Shown here in pieces: positions 53,565-63,924 of a stretch of 64,000 bases of DNA. Source of the DNA: Acinetobacter sp. ANC 4805 (lineage in GTDB: Bacteria > Pseudomonadota > Gammaproteobacteria > Pseudomonadales > Moraxellaceae); contig NZ_JAKZGD010000007.1 in assembly GCF_022549495.1 (NCBI RefSeq), positions 174,863 through 238,862 on the forward strand. The letters are read 5' to 3'. Below the pieces are notes generated by a model. That model saw nothing but the letters and a program-made list of their open reading frames with translations. It did not search any database and had not been told where the DNA came from. Position 1 is the stretch's first letter, and every line of letters begins with the position of its first letter. The position numbers were made by a program, and so were the translations under genes.

Positions 53565-54161
53565 GTGTTTAGTGAACGATTTGAACAACTAGTTCAAGCA
53601 TTGCGTATTTTACCAAGCGTTGGTCCAAAATCTGCACAACGGATGGCATTACATTTGTTGATGAAAAATCGTGAGGGTGCATTTGGATTGTCTTATGCAT
53701 TGCATGAAGCATCAAGCCATATCCATGAATGTCGTATTTGTCATTCATTAACTGAAAATGACATTTGTGATATTTGTGCTTCTGTAGAGCGAGATGAACA
53801 ATTACTCTGTGTGGTTGAGTCTCCTGCCGATGTGATGGCGATTGAGCAGAGTGGAAGTTTTCGTGGGAAATACCATGTGCTTGGTGGACATTTGTCTCCA
53901 CTAGATGGTATCGGTCCCGAAGAAATCGGGATTCCATATCTGATTCAGCGTTTAAGCCAAGGGCAGATTGAAGAAGTGATTCTAGCAACCAATGCCACTG
54001 TGGAAGGTCAAGCGACAGCACATTATTTGGTTGAAGCAACGAAACATTTGCCGATCCATATGACTCGGATTGCTCAAGGTGTACCGCAAGGCGGTGAATT
54101 AGAATATGTGGATAGTCATACCTTGAGCCAAGCTGTACACAATCGTATGAAAATGAAGTAG
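53565..54161 (+). CDS. recR: Recombination protein RecR
   Basis: 198-residue RecR, which loads RecA with RecFO at gapped DNA. It has the N-terminal helix-hairpin-helix LPSVGPKSAQRMALHLL, the Cys4 zinc site CRICHSLTENDICDIC and the TOPRIM domain with LLCVVESPADVMAIEQSG. The start is a GTG at 53565 with GAGAG 7 nt upstream, immediately after the repeat element. Confidence 0.96.
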   Translation: MFSERFEQLVQALRILPSVGPKSAQRMALHLLMKNREGAFGLSYALHEASSHIHECRICHSLTENDICDICASVERDEQLLCVVESPADVMAIEQSGSFRGKYHVLGGHLSPLDGIGPEEIGIPYLIQRLSQGQIEEVILATNATVEGQATAHYLVEATKHLPIHMTRIAQGVPQGGELEYVDSHTLSQAVHNRMKMK

Positions 54162-54219
54162 TTTTATATTTATTGTAAATTCATGCTATTAATTTAAACA
54201 AATAACACACCTTTATATT

Positions 54220-54411
54220 TTGTCTAACATTATTTTAGGTATATTTGTTTTAATTTATGGCACTATGAGCAAACGAAAAGGATTTTCGTTTTTTATGAAT
54301 GAAATAGGAGTAATTTCATGTTTTTCATGTGGAATAGTGATTAAATTATTTTTTATATCTGATTTAGTTTCGTTTTGGCAAAAAATTGTTGTTTTACAAT
54401 CGAATTGCTAG
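54220..54411 (+). CDS. Possible small membrane protein
   Basis: A 63-residue open frame between recR and rnd, starting at TTG without a good ribosome site. It has two hydrophobic segments (IILGIFVLIYGTM and ISCFSCGIVIKLFFI). It could be a small inner-membrane protein or chance in AT-rich DNA. No family recognised. Confidence 0.25.
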   Translation: MSNIILGIFVLIYGTMSKRKGFSFFMNEIGVISCFSCGIVIKLFFISDLVSFWQKIVVLQSNC

Positions 54412-54439
54412 TGTTTTTTATTATTTTACTTGAGCAAAT

Positions 54440-55582
54440 ATGTTTCAGTTCATTCAACAGCAAAAAGACCTTGCTGTTCTCCTTAGCCAAATGGAACAAT
54501 GTTCTACCTACGCACTTGATACCGAGTTTATTAAGGTTGATACGTTATATCCCAAACTTGGGGTTTGCCAAATTAATTGTAATGGTCAAATCGCTCTATT
54601 AGATGGGGCAGCACTGGATCTAGAACAATTTTGGCAAAAAATATTTGCTGCTCAACAAAATATCTTTCATGCCTGTAGTGAAGATATTGATCTGATTTAT
54701 CATTATGCCGATCACAAACCGCTAAACAATGTATTTGATACACAAGTGGCAATGGCATTTCTAGGTCATGGTCTTCAGGTGAGCTATCAAAATGCATTAA
54801 AAACTTGTTTGAATATTGATATAGATAAAGATCAAACTCGTTCTGACTGGTTAGCACGTCCTTTAAGCCAAGAGCAAATCAATTATGCCGCAAATGATGT
54901 CTTATACTTAACAAGACTTGCGGAGACCTTGAAAAATGATTTACAAAGCAAAGGACTTTATCAATACGTTTTGGAGGATTGCCAGAATCTAACCAAAGAA
55001 ATTGCAATAGAGACTCCATTAGCAGAGCTTTATACTGATATTGGTAACTATCGTCATTCACGTCGTGAATTAATGCAATTACAACAACTTTGTATTTGGC
55101 GTGAACAAATTACTAAAGCGATGAATCAACCACGTAGCTTTATTCTTAAAAACACAACTATGCTCGACTTGGTGGAAAAGAATCCACGTAATAATTTTCA
55201 GCTCTCGCAGGTCAAAGATATTCGTCCGAATGTTGTCCGTGAGCATGGTAAAATGATCTTGGACTTGTTGAAATTTCTACCGCCTGAAAATGAGTGGCCA
55301 TTAAGAATGGCTCGACCTGTTAAAAGTAACTCAAAAGAAGTCGCACCTCAGGTCGATGCTTTGATTGACCGTGTCGTATTTGAGACAGGAATACCGAAAG
55401 AAGTATTGCTACGTAAGAAATGGCTGAATGCAATTTATGAATATGTGGTTTTTCATTTAGATGAGCATGAATTACCAAGTTATTTATTGGGTTGGCGGTA
55501 TGATGTTTTAACCAAACCACTGGTTACACTATTGCGACAAGACATTGAATACTTAGCAACACAGATGAAGAGTGTTAAGTAA
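54440..55582 (+). CDS. rnd: Ribonuclease D
   Basis: 380-residue 3'-5' exoribonuclease that trims tRNA 3' ends. Its DEDD-family motifs are YALDTEFIKVDTLYP (Asp and Glu), HACSEDIDLIYHY, and NYAANDVLYLTRL with the conserved Tyr and Asp. An HRDC-type helical region follows (REQITKAMNQPRSFIL). The ATG at 54440 is in the expected place after an AT-rich spacer. Confidence 0.93.
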   Translation: MFQFIQQQKDLAVLLSQMEQCSTYALDTEFIKVDTLYPKLGVCQINCNGQIALLDGAALDLEQFWQKIFAAQQNIFHACSEDIDLIYHYADHKPLNNVFDTQVAMAFLGHGLQVSYQNALKTCLNIDIDKDQTRSDWLARPLSQEQINYAANDVLYLTRLAETLKNDLQSKGLYQYVLEDCQNLTKEIAIETPLAELYTDIGNYRHSRRELMQLQQLCIWREQITKAMNQPRSFILKNTTMLDLVEKNPRNNFQLSQVKDIRPNVVREHGKMILDLLKFLPPENEWPLRMARPVKSNSKEVAPQVDALIDRVVFETGIPKEVLLRKKWLNAIYEYVVFHLDEHELPSYLLGWRYDVLTKPLVTLLRQDIEYLATQMKSVK

Positions 55583-55721
55583 ATAGAGTAGCCATGAAAT
55601 ACGACTATTGCGTTAACATTCGTTAATGTACCGATGTTTTTTTTCATGTATGCTGTTTAAGGACTGTTGGAATTGAACTGCCAACAGCTGCCTCTAAGAT
55701 TGATAAGAGTTGTGAGTAAAC

Positions 55722-56027
55722 ATGCACTGCGATATTTATAGATCAAGCAAAAAAGACGAAATGTATATGTATATTGCTCGTCCAAACTATTCTGCTGATA
55801 CGGAACAAGAAAATCCTTTTGAATCTGTTCCTGAGACGGTTTTGCAAGCATTTGGCAAAGCAACTTTTGTAATGCATTTAGAGCTGCATAATGAGCGCAA
55901 ACTCGCACGCGCAAATGTATTACATGTTTTAGACTCATTACAAACCAAAGGCTTTTTTATTCAAATGCCGCCAGAAGGATTGATCAATCCAAATGCGGTA
56001 GCGCCAGAGGGGTTGCGTGGTGCTTGA
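55722..56027 (+). CDS. ycgL: YcgL domain-containing protein
   Basis: 101-residue protein with the YcgL-type start [18 protein letters not shown], then [20 protein letters not shown] and a Pro-rich C-terminal tail. In gammaproteobacteria ycgL commonly follows rnd, as here. Function is unknown. It overlaps the next gene by 8-11 nt. Confidence 0.9.
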   Translation: MHCDIYRSSKKDEMYMYIARPNYSADTEQENPFESVPETVLQAFGKATFVMHLELHNERKLARANVLHVLDSLQTKGFFIQMPPEGLINPNAVAPEGLRGA

Positions 56028-56406
56028 AACGATAACTGCAATTTGGTCTCACATTCTTTCGCTACTGGAACAATTTCCTGAAGAGAATGTTGCGATTATT
56101 GTTTATGTTACAGGTGCAATGATTGCTTTGTGGTGCTGGTATCGTTTGATGTCACGTTTACCCAATCCAATCGGCGGGATTCTATGGATTATTGCTTTTG
56201 CAATTCTTGTAACACCAACAATTTCGGAAGGACCAAATTCAGCATTAGCACCTGCAATTTTTGGTTTGCTTTTTGGTGTGATCACTAAAGAGCATGTTTT
56301 AATCTGGTCAAATTTATCATTGATTCTATTTGTCATTGGTACAGGGTTATTGGTTGGCTTTTGTTGGTCAAAATACTCTGCAAATAAAACTGCACGTTCG
56401 GTTTAG
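56020..56406 (+). CDS. Hypothetical inner-membrane protein
   Basis: 128 residues with four predicted membrane helices, each about 18-20 residues, and short loops. The start is a GTG at 56020 (or 56017), preceded by GAGGGG, overlapping the ycgL stop. It is translationally coupled to ycgL and 41 nt upstream of the MoxR ATPase gene. No family recognised. Confidence 0.8.
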   Translation: MLETITAIWSHILSLLEQFPEENVAIIVYVTGAMIALWCWYRLMSRLPNPIGGILWIIAFAILVTPTISEGPNSALAPAIFGLLFGVITKEHVLIWSNLSLILFVIGTGLLVGFCWSKYSANKTARSV

Positions 56407-56447
56407 ATATTCACATAAAGTTAAAGATAGAAAAATAAGGTTTTCAA

Positions 56448-57299
56448 ATGTCTGCTGATACACAACACTTCACTGGTACAGATCAATATATTGCAACTGA
56501 TAGCTTAAAACTTGCGGTAAAAGCCGCACGTGCCTTACAAAAACCATTATTGGTGAAAGGTGAGCCAGGCACAGGTAAAACTTTGCTTGCAGAGCAAGTT
56601 GCAGAGAGTCTTGGTTTAAAGCTAATTACTTGGCATATCAAATCAACAACCAAAGCACAGCAAGGGTTGTATGAATATGATGCTGTTTCACGTTTACGTG
56701 ATAGCCAGTTGGGTGATGACCGTGTCTATGACATTAAAAACTATATTAAACCGGGTAAATTGTGGGAAGCATTTACCAGTGAAGAACGTTGTGTATTGTT
56801 GATTGATGAAATCGACAAAGCAGATATTGAGTTCCCAAATGACTTATTGCATGAACTCGACAAAATGTCATTTTATGTTTATGAGACAGGTGAAACAATT
56901 ACAGCGACACAACGTCCGATTGTGATTATTACCTCAAATAATGAGAAAGAACTGCCAGATGCATTCTTACGTCGTTGCTTCTTCCATTATATTGAATTTC
57001 CTGATGAAACCACCATGCGTGAAATTATCGCAGTGCATTTCCCAAATATTTCAAACACTTTGGTCAGTGAAGCATTGCAAGTGTTCTTTAAATTACGTGA
57101 AGTCACCAATTTAAAGAAACCACCATCAACCTCAGAGTTAATTGATTGGTTAAGCTTGCTCATGGCGGATGATATGCCAGAAGATGTATTGCGTAATCAT
57201 GATAAATCAAAAGCAATCCCGCCACTGTATGGTGCGCTGATTAAAAATGAACAAGATGTACAATTGCTTGAACGTTTAGCATTTATGTCACGCCGCTAA
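56448..57299 (+). CDS. MoxR-family AAA+ ATPase
   Basis: 283 residues. Walker A is GEPGTGKT (38-45) and Walker B is VLLIDEIDKAD. Sensor 1 is in VIITSNNEKELPDAF, with FLRRCFFHYIEFP following. MoxR ATPases act as chaperones that load metal or assemble complexes with a VWA partner. The partner gene starts 12 nt downstream. The client is unknown. Confidence 0.93.
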   Translation: MSADTQHFTGTDQYIATDSLKLAVKAARALQKPLLVKGEPGTGKTLLAEQVAESLGLKLITWHIKSTTKAQQGLYEYDAVSRLRDSQLGDDRVYDIKNYIKPGKLWEAFTSEERCVLLIDEIDKADIEFPNDLLHELDKMSFYVYETGETITATQRPIVIITSNNEKELPDAFLRRCFFHYIEFPDETTMREIIAVHFPNISNTLVSEALQVFFKLREVTNLKKPPSTSELIDWLSLLMADDMPEDVLRNHDKSKAIPPLYGALIKNEQDVQLLERLAFMSRR

Positions 57300-57311
57300 G
57301 AGTGTTTACCA

Positions 57312-58499
57312 ATGTTTGTGCGATTGTTTTACACCTTACGCAAATATGGCGTACCTGTTACAACTCGTGAGCTGATTGATCTTAATCAGGCGGTTGCTTC
57401 AGGACTTGTGTTTGCAGATCAGGAAGAGTTCTATCAATTGGCTAAAACAATTTTAGTCAAAGATGAGCGTTTTTTTGATAAGTTCGATCGTGCTATGAAA
57501 GACTACTTTGATGGCATTGAAACTTTTGATTTGGACGAGTTACTCAAACAAGTTCACAAGTTACCCAAAGATTGGTTTGATCTTGAGCTACTTGAAAAGC
57601 ATTTAACTCCTGAGCAACGTGAAGAATTAAAGAAAGCAGGTTCTCTCGAAGAACTGATGAAAATGTTGGAAGAACGTTTACGTGAACAACATAAAAAACA
57701 TCAGGGTGGCAATCGTATGATTGGTACGGGGGGGACGTCACCTTTTGGTGCTTTCGGTGATCACCCTGAAGGTGTGCGCATTGGCGGGCCAGGGCGTAAA
57801 CGTTCAGCTGTAAAGGTGTGGGAGCAACGTAAATACCAAAATCTTGACGATGATCAAGTTTTGGGAACACGTCAGATGCAAATTGCTTTACGCCGTTTAC
57901 GTAAGTTTGCGCGTCAAGGGGCGGCTGAAGAACTCGATGTTGATGGTACTATTCGTGAAACTGCTAAACAGGGTATTTTAGACGTACAGCTTGTGCCTGA
58001 GCGTCGTAACCGTATCAAAGTTTTGATGTTATTTGATGTCGGTGGCTCAATGGATGCCTATATTGCTGAATGTGAAAAGTTATTTAGTGCAGCTAAATCG
58101 GAATTTAAAACCCTAGAATACTTCTATTTTCACAATTGTCTTTATGATTATGTGTGGAAGGATAACCACCGTCGTAGTTCGACCCGTATGAATACATGGG
58201 ATTTGTTCCATACCTATGGTCGAGACTATCGTGTAATTGTAGTCGGTGATGCCAGTATGGCACCATACGAATTAAAATCAGCAGGTGGTTCAGTCGAATA
58301 TATGAATGATGAGGCTGGAGAAGTATGGTTAAGACGTCTACGTCAGCACTTTGATAAAACGGCTTGGCTGAATCCTGAAATGGAAGGTTATTGGCATTAC
58401 ACCCAGACCATTAACTGGATTAAAGATATTTTTGAAAATCATATGTATCCAATGACATTAAAAGGCATTGAGGATATGACCCGTTATTTGTCTCGTTAG
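57312..58499 (+). CDS. VWA domain-containing CoxE-like protein
   Basis: 395 residues. An N-terminal helical region (DLNQAVASGLVFADQEEFYQLA) and a Gly-rich linker are followed by a von Willebrand A domain with the metal site LMLFDVGGSMDAYI. The usual MIDAS DxSxS is written DVGGS, a variant typical of this subgroup. It forms a functional pair with the preceding MoxR ATPase. The C-terminal part is rich in aromatic residues. Confidence 0.88.
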   Translation: MFVRLFYTLRKYGVPVTTRELIDLNQAVASGLVFADQEEFYQLAKTILVKDERFFDKFDRAMKDYFDGIETFDLDELLKQVHKLPKDWFDLELLEKHLTPEQREELKKAGSLEELMKMLEERLREQHKKHQGGNRMIGTGGTSPFGAFGDHPEGVRIGGPGRKRSAVKVWEQRKYQNLDDDQVLGTRQMQIALRRLRKFARQGAAEELDVDGTIRETAKQGILDVQLVPERRNRIKVLMLFDVGGSMDAYIAECEKLFSAAKSEFKTLEYFYFHNCLYDYVWKDNHRRSSTRMNTWDLFHTYGRDYRVIVVGDASMAPYELKSAGGSVEYMNDEAGEVWLRRLRQHFDKTAWLNPEMEGYWHYTQTINWIKDIFENHMYPMTLKGIEDMTRYLSR

Positions 58500-58535
58500 C
58501 GTTTATACACATACTTTATAAGAATAGGAGGAATC

Positions 58536-59741
58536 ATGGAACATCAAATTAATGGGATTGCTTTACCGAATGAAGCAGGTTTCTTTGGTAATTTTGGTGG
58601 TCAGTTTATTCCTCCTCATTTGAAAGAAGCGATGGATGAAATTAATGCGGCGTATGAAGAAATCCGCCATACACCTGAATTTCAAAATGAACTGAATGAC
58701 TTATTTAAGAACTATGTAGGTCGACCAAGTCCATTATTTCATGCAAAGCGCCTATCCGATCAACTCGGCGGTGCTCAGATTTATCTAAAACGCGAAGACC
58801 TCAACCATACTGGCGCACATAAGATTAATCACTGTTTAGGTGAGGCTTTGCTTGCTAAGTATATGGGTAAAAGCAAAGTCATTGCCGAAACGGGTGCAGG
58901 GCAACATGGTGTCGCTTTAGCCACAGCTTGTGCATTAGTGGGTATTCCTTGTGAAATTCACATGGGGCAAGTCGATATTGAAAAAGAACATCCCAATGTC
59001 GTGAAGATGAAAATCCTTGGCGCGAAATTGGTTTCAGTTACACAAGGGACTGCCACATTAAAAGATGCAGTGGATAGTGCCTTTGAAGAATATTTAAAAG
59101 ACCCTAAAAACTATATTTATGCAATTGGTTCAGTGGTTGGACCACATCCATTTCCGAAAATGGTGCGTGACTTCCAGTCGATCATTGGTAATGAAATCAA
59201 AATCCAGTCAAATGAGCGTTTTGGGCAAAACCCTGACTATGTTGTTGCTTGTGTTGGTGGTGGGTCAAATGCCATTGGTGCATTTACTGCATTTTTAAAT
59301 ATACCAGAAGTGAAATTAGTGGGAGTAGAACCCGCAGGTCATGGTTTAGATACAGATAAACATTCTGCAACACTCACTTTGGGTAAGCCTAGTCAGATTC
59401 ATGGTATGGCATGTTATGTGCTTGAAGATGAAAATGGTGAACCGCTACCTGTACATTCAATTGCATCAGGATTGGACTATCCGGGGGTTGGCCCACAGCA
59501 TAGTTTCCTAAAAGAACTCGGTCGTGTGCAATATGAAACGGCAACTGACCAAGAGTGTTTAGATGCTTTTATGACACTTTCGCGTGTTGAAGGTATTGTT
59601 CCTGCTTTAGAAAGTTCACATGCAGTCGCTTGGGCGATACGTGAAGCACCTAAGATGGCGCAGAATACCAAGATTGTGGTGAACCTATCTGGTCGTGGTG
59701 ATAAAGATGCTGATTATGTGGCTGAAAAATTAAGCCTATAA
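58536..59741 (+). CDS. Tryptophan synthase beta subunit-like protein, stand-alone
   Basis: 401-residue TrpB-fold PLP enzyme. The PLP Lys96 in HTGAHKIN, Glu118 in AETGAGQHG, the phosphate loop GGGSNAIG and the Ser of LSGRGDKD are all present, so it should be active. It differs from the TrpB I recall for Acinetobacter across the TrpA-contacting region (for example [17 protein letters not shown]) and has an unusual N-terminus. No trpA is next to it. AGGAGG precedes the ATG. It may be a second TrpB making tryptophan from indole, or an enzyme with a different nucleophile. Confidence 0.85.
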   Translation: MEHQINGIALPNEAGFFGNFGGQFIPPHLKEAMDEINAAYEEIRHTPEFQNELNDLFKNYVGRPSPLFHAKRLSDQLGGAQIYLKREDLNHTGAHKINHCLGEALLAKYMGKSKVIAETGAGQHGVALATACALVGIPCEIHMGQVDIEKEHPNVVKMKILGAKLVSVTQGTATLKDAVDSAFEEYLKDPKNYIYAIGSVVGPHPFPKMVRDFQSIIGNEIKIQSNERFGQNPDYVVACVGGGSNAIGAFTAFLNIPEVKLVGVEPAGHGLDTDKHSATLTLGKPSQIHGMACYVLEDENGEPLPVHSIASGLDYPGVGPQHSFLKELGRVQYETATDQECLDAFMTLSRVEGIVPALESSHAVAWAIREAPKMAQNTKIVVNLSGRGDKDADYVAEKLSL

Positions 59742-59768
59742 GTTTTAGTTTTTCAATATTTATGACTG

Positions 59769-59803
59769 AAAAACCACTTCATTGAGATGAGGTGGTTTTT
59801 TTA
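59769..59803 (+). terminator. Rho-independent terminator after the trpB-like gene
   Basis: A 13-bp stem with one G-T pair (AAAACCACTTCAT with ATGAGGTGGTTTT, 59770-59799) has a TGAG loop and a T-run. Confidence 0.9.
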
Positions 59804-59912
59804 TTGTTAAATTAGGCTGAATCCTGCTCTAAACGGGTTAAAGCGTTGCTTTGCTTTTCTAGGCTCAGGTAAAATAAACCGTTTTGCAATTAGCACTTTT
59901 GGAGACGCCTAA

Positions 59913-60926
59913 GTGGAGCGACCTACGATCAGCCCTGAACATATACAAGAAGCGGCTGAAAATTTAGTAACCATTCGAGATTTTATTCGTTTTGGTGTAA
60001 CAGCACTTCGTCAATATGATGCGCACTTAGGTCAAGGTACTGAAGATTATTTTGCAGAAAGTTCAGCACTCGTTTTGCAAACCCTTTCTCTTGAGTGGAA
60101 AGCAGATGCAGAAATCTTAGATGCAAAACTGCTCCCAACTGAAAAAGCAGAGTTCTTAAGTTTATTAGAACGTCGAATTAATGATCGTATTCCAACATCA
60201 TATTTATTGAATTTGGCTTATTTCTGTAATAAACCATACTATGTAGATGAACGTGTACTGATTCCTCGTTCACCAATTGCCGAATTGATCGAACAACGCT
60301 TTGCACCATATTGCTTGAATGAAAATGGTCAAATGCTTGAAGCATTAAATAATTTACCAGAAAACACTAATCCGAAAACGCCACAACGTATTTTAGACAT
60401 GTGTACAGGTTCCGGCTGTATTGCAATCGCTTTGGCATATGCATTCCCAGATTCTGAAGTAGATGCAACTGACATCTCCAAAGAAGCTTTGGAAGTTGCA
60501 TCCATTAATGCTGAGCATCATGACAAGCAATATCAAGTTGCTTTGCTTGAGTCTGATTTATTCTCAAGAATTCCTGCTGAAAATCAATATGACCTCATCG
60601 TAAGCAACCCACCTTATGTGGATGCAGAAGATATGGCAGATTTACCAGAAGAATTCTTACATGAGCCTGAACTTGCACTTGCGGCGGGTCAAGATGGCTT
60701 AGATTTAGTCCGTAAAATGTTAGCTCAAGCTGCTGATTATTTAACTGAAGATGGGTTAATTGTAATTGAAGTCGGTAACTCTGAATGGGCAATGCGCCAA
60801 AACTTCAATACTGTTGATTTCCACTGGTTAACGTTCCAAAAAGGTGGTTCTGGTATTTTTGCATTAACTGCGGAACAATGCCGCCGTTATAAAGACATCT
60901 TTCAACAATCTGTTGAGCAGATCTAG
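59913..60926 (+). CDS. prmB: Ribosomal protein uL3 N5-glutamine methyltransferase PrmB
   Basis: 337-residue SAM-dependent methyltransferase that modifies a Gln of ribosomal protein L3. The SAM motif is DMCTGSGCIAIALAYAFP, and the catalytic NPPY lies in IVSNPPYVDAEDM, followed by HEPELALAAGQDG. The N-terminal ~110 residues are the substrate-binding helical domain. The start is a GTG with GGAG 8 nt upstream. PrmB next to aroC is a common order. Confidence 0.93.
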   Translation: MERPTISPEHIQEAAENLVTIRDFIRFGVTALRQYDAHLGQGTEDYFAESSALVLQTLSLEWKADAEILDAKLLPTEKAEFLSLLERRINDRIPTSYLLNLAYFCNKPYYVDERVLIPRSPIAELIEQRFAPYCLNENGQMLEALNNLPENTNPKTPQRILDMCTGSGCIAIALAYAFPDSEVDATDISKEALEVASINAEHHDKQYQVALLESDLFSRIPAENQYDLIVSNPPYVDAEDMADLPEEFLHEPELALAAGQDGLDLVRKMLAQAADYLTEDGLIVIEVGNSEWAMRQNFNTVDFHWLTFQKGGSGIFALTAEQCRRYKDIFQQSVEQI

Positions 60927-60937
60927 AGTCATACATC

Positions 60938-61303
60938 ATGCCAATTGCAGAAATTTTATTAGCAATCAAATCTGATTTAAATCAAACCCAAATTCAGCAG
61001 TTTGAAGATGGTTTGATTTTATTAAAAAATCAGTGGAATCAAAGTGATATTGATGCAATTAACTCAGAGGTTTTTAAACAAGAAGTCTGTCAGCAATTTG
61101 ATAAACTACTTATAAACTTAGGGTATGGTGAATTTGATCCTGATGCCACAGAGCCATTGGTTCATCGTCTTTATTTAGTTTCGGATTATAAAAATCTGAT
61201 TGAATATATTGTCCTTGCTTATCGTCAATTATGTGATGAAGATGTTTTAGGGCAGGTCTATGAATTAATGCTAAATGAAATGTGCGACCGTTTTGATGAA
61301 TAA
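60938..61303 (+). CDS. Hypothetical acidic protein between prmB and aroC
   Basis: 121 residues, acidic and mostly helical, with no signal peptide or membrane segment. It starts 11 nt after prmB and ends 15 nt before aroC, so it is probably in one transcript with both. It contains two Cys, CQQF and LCDEDV. No family recognised. Confidence 0.75.
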   Translation: MPIAEILLAIKSDLNQTQIQQFEDGLILLKNQWNQSDIDAINSEVFKQEVCQQFDKLLINLGYGEFDPDATEPLVHRLYLVSDYKNLIEYIVLAYRQLCDEDVLGQVYELMLNEMCDRFDE

Positions 61304-61318
61304 AATATAGGTTAAAAA

Positions 61319-62410
61319 ATGGCAGGAAATAGTATTGGTCAGTTATTTCGTGTGACCACATGTGGTGAGTCACATGGTGCGGGCTTGATGGCAATTGTCG
61401 ATGGTGTACCACCAGGTCTTGAACTTTGCGAAGCAGATTTACAGAAAGATTTAGATCGTCGTAAACCAGGTACTTCCAAGTTTGCAACGCAACGCAAAGA
61501 GCCAGATCAAGTTGAGATCATTTCTGGGGTTTTTGAAGGTAAAACGACAGGAACATCAATTGGTTTATTAATTCGTAATACAGACCAGAAATCAAAAGAC
61601 TACGGTAATATTGCTCAGACTTTTCGTCCGGGGCATGCAGACTATACTTATACACAAAAATATGGCTTCCGTGACTATCGTGGCGGTGGTCGTTCAAGTG
61701 CACGTGAAACTGCAATGCGTGTTGCTGCGGGCGCGATTGCAAAGAAATATCTTGCTGAGAAGTTTGGTATTGATATTCGTGGACATGTAACACAAATTGG
61801 TAATGAAATTGCTGAAAAATTAGATTGGTCTGAAGTGCCGAATAATCCATTTTTCTGTGGTGATGTTGATGCTGTTCCTCGTTTTGAGCAACTTGTCACT
61901 TCATTACGTGAGCAAGGTACAAGTTGTGGTGCAAAACTAGAAATTGTTGCTGAAAAAGTTCCTGTTGGCTGGGGTGAACCAGTATTTGACCGTTTAGATG
62001 CTGATATTGCTCATGCAATGATGAGTATCAACGCAGTGAAAGGGGTTGAGATTGGTGATGGTTTTGCCGTTGCAGGACAATTCGGGCATGAAACGCGTGA
62101 TGAACTGACGACAGATGGTTTCCTTGCTAATCATGCAGGCGGGATTTTAGGTGGAATCTCAAGTGGTCAAACGATTCGTGTAGCAATCGCATTGAAACCA
62201 ACAGCAAGTATTACTACACCAGGTAAAACCATTACGATTGATCGTGAGAATACAGATGTACTCACCAAAGGTCGTCATGATCCTTGTGTGGGCGTTCGAG
62301 CGACTCCCATTGCTGAAGCAATGCTCGCGATTGTGCTAATGGATCATTTCCTAAGAAATCGTGCGCAAAATGCGGATGTTATTCCACCATTTCAACCAAT
62401 CGAATCATAA
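61319..62410 (+). CDS. aroC: Chorismate synthase
   Basis: 363-residue FMN-dependent enzyme that makes chorismate from 5-enolpyruvylshikimate-3-phosphate, the last step of the shikimate pathway. Motifs are [11 protein letters not shown] near residue 11, [32 protein letters not shown] and [18 protein letters not shown], in the family order. The ribosome site is weak, so translation is probably coupled to the upstream gene. Confidence 0.97.
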   Translation: MAGNSIGQLFRVTTCGESHGAGLMAIVDGVPPGLELCEADLQKDLDRRKPGTSKFATQRKEPDQVEIISGVFEGKTTGTSIGLLIRNTDQKSKDYGNIAQTFRPGHADYTYTQKYGFRDYRGGGRSSARETAMRVAAGAIAKKYLAEKFGIDIRGHVTQIGNEIAEKLDWSEVPNNPFFCGDVDAVPRFEQLVTSLREQGTSCGAKLEIVAEKVPVGWGEPVFDRLDADIAHAMMSINAVKGVEIGDGFAVAGQFGHETRDELTTDGFLANHAGGILGGISSGQTIRVAIALKPTASITTPGKTITIDRENTDVLTKGRHDPCVGVRATPIAEAMLAIVLMDHFLRNRAQNADVIPPFQPIES

Positions 62411-62422
62411 TTATTATTTATG

Positions 62423-62456
62423 CATACTTGCGCCCAAAGGGGCGTAAGTATGTTCC
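62423..62456 (+). terminator. Hairpin after aroC, possible terminator
   Basis: A 13-bp stem with one wobble pair (CATACTTGCGCCC with GGGCGTAAGTATG, 62423-62452) has a 4-nt loop. The T tail is poor, so the terminator function is uncertain. It may serve both convergent genes. Confidence 0.5.
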
Positions 62457-62492
62457 TTATTTTATACAATTCAACTGTCTTCATCTGTTACT

Positions 62493-63722
62493 TCATAGAG
62501 TTTCAGAAATCGTTTGATCAATTGTTGCGATATGATATTGATTCCGACCATTACTCTTCGCCACATATAAGGCATGATCAGCTTTAGAAATAAACTCAGA
62601 TAGACTGTCATTTAAATGTGGAATCATGGTTGCAACACCAACACTGATCGTAACGTATTTAGAAACATTGCTTCGAGGGTGAGCAATTGCAATGTTACGT
62701 ACCAACTCCATCAAGCGTTGGACTTGACTGAGTGCTTGGTCTTTGTCAGTCATCGAAAATAACAGTAGGAATTCCTCACCGCCATAACGTGCTGCAAGAT
62801 CGCCACTTCGAGACGAAATAGAGCCTAACAGAATGGCAATACGTCTAAGACATTGATCACCTTGAATATGTCCTAAAGTATCGTTGTATAGTTTAAAACA
62901 ATCAATATCTACCATCATAATGGTAATCGGAACTTCATGGCGAATTGAACGTTTCCATTCATTCTCCAGAACCTCATCTAAATATCGTCTATTCGCCAAA
63001 CCAGTCAAAGCGTCTTGTTGTGATAGAATCGAAAGCTGTTGTGCTTGGCGCATCAGTTCAAGTCGGTTTAACTCGATCATACAATTTTGTAGGTAGTTTT
63101 CTCGATGTTGTCGATCGATTGCATAAGCTAATGCCATGCCAAGAAAACTACTAAAGGTATAAGTTCGATTTAAATAAGTCCAATCAATAGAACCATGTAA
63201 CCAGATACTTGCGACAATACCAATCAAACCACCAAACCAACCGGCAAACATTGCGGTATAAAACCGCATTCCGACAAAACCATAAATAATAACAACCGCA
63301 TACATCATTGCAGCGTGAAAAAGTACATTATTATGACCTTGTTCTAATACATTAATCAGGGTAAACGTCAGTGCAACAGCACCTGTCGACCCTAAACAGA
63401 CATAATGATCAAACCATTTATTCATTGAGGGTGCAAAAGAAAGTAACCATGCAAGAACAATGATCATACCCACCCAACCATAATATGCGATCCATTCGGC
63501 ACGCATTTCGATTGGTAAGATTTCATAAGTACCAAAACTTAAATAGGAATATAGTCCCAAAATGATAGGGGCACGATAGCGAAATTCATGTGCAGCTTCA
63601 GTTCTATACTGATCTTTATAGATATTTTCTAATTCTCTAGGAAACCAAACCAAATTTAATCCACGAGAGATTAACAAATCAATTTGTTCTTGCCCCAACA
63701 GATTGGATGCTTTTAACTTCAT
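62493..63722 (-). CDS. Membrane-bound diguanylate cyclase (GGDEF domain)
   Basis: 409 residues. The N-terminal ~220 residues carry about six membrane helices. A linker leads to a GGDEF domain with LTGLANRRYLDE at its start and the active-site RYGGEEF. An intact inhibitory I-site, RSGD, is five residues before the GGEEF motif. It should make cyclic di-GMP and be inhibited by its product. No EAL domain is present. It is monocistronic, with ~190 nt of spacer before the transposase remnant. Confidence 0.93.
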   Translation of the reverse strand: MKLKASNLLGQEQIDLLISRGLNLVWFPRELENIYKDQYRTEAAHEFRYRAPIILGLYSYLSFGTYEILPIEMRAEWIAYYGWVGMIIVLAWLLSFAPSMNKWFDHYVCLGSTGAVALTFTLINVLEQGHNNVLFHAAMMYAVVIIYGFVGMRFYTAMFAGWFGGLIGIVASIWLHGSIDWTYLNRTYTFSSFLGMALAYAIDRQHRENYLQNCMIELNRLELMRQAQQLSILSQQDALTGLANRRYLDEVLENEWKRSIRHEVPITIMMVDIDCFKLYNDTLGHIQGDQCLRRIAILLGSISSRSGDLAARYGGEEFLLLFSMTDKDQALSQVQRLMELVRNIAIAHPRSNVSKYVTISVGVATMIPHLNDSLSEFISKADHALYVAKSNGRNQYHIATIDQTISETL

Positions 63723-63909
63723 TTTATCTTCACCGCCCCCAATGTTTTTATAAATGTAAATAGGGATTGTTTTAACTACGTTACACTGAATTTAATAAAA
63801 TGTGTATCAGATTACATAAAATTAAGAATTTTTATGATAACTAAATTTTATTATCCAGTATTCACTCTGTCTTTTGGGTGTAAAATAAATCTATATCAGT
63901 AATATAATA

Positions 63910-63924
63910 GATCTCTTGCGAAAG
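63910..63924. repeat. Candidate terminal inverted repeat of an IS5-family element
   Basis: GATCTCTTGCGAAAG resembles the ends of IS5-family (IS427-like) elements. It lies directly after the stop of the transposase fragment. The other end is outside the window. Confidence 0.5.

Noticed and set aside
53569..54039. 156-codon minus-strand open frame
   Set aside because: It is antisense to recR, rich in His and Gln, with no motif. It is a shadow of the RecR frame.
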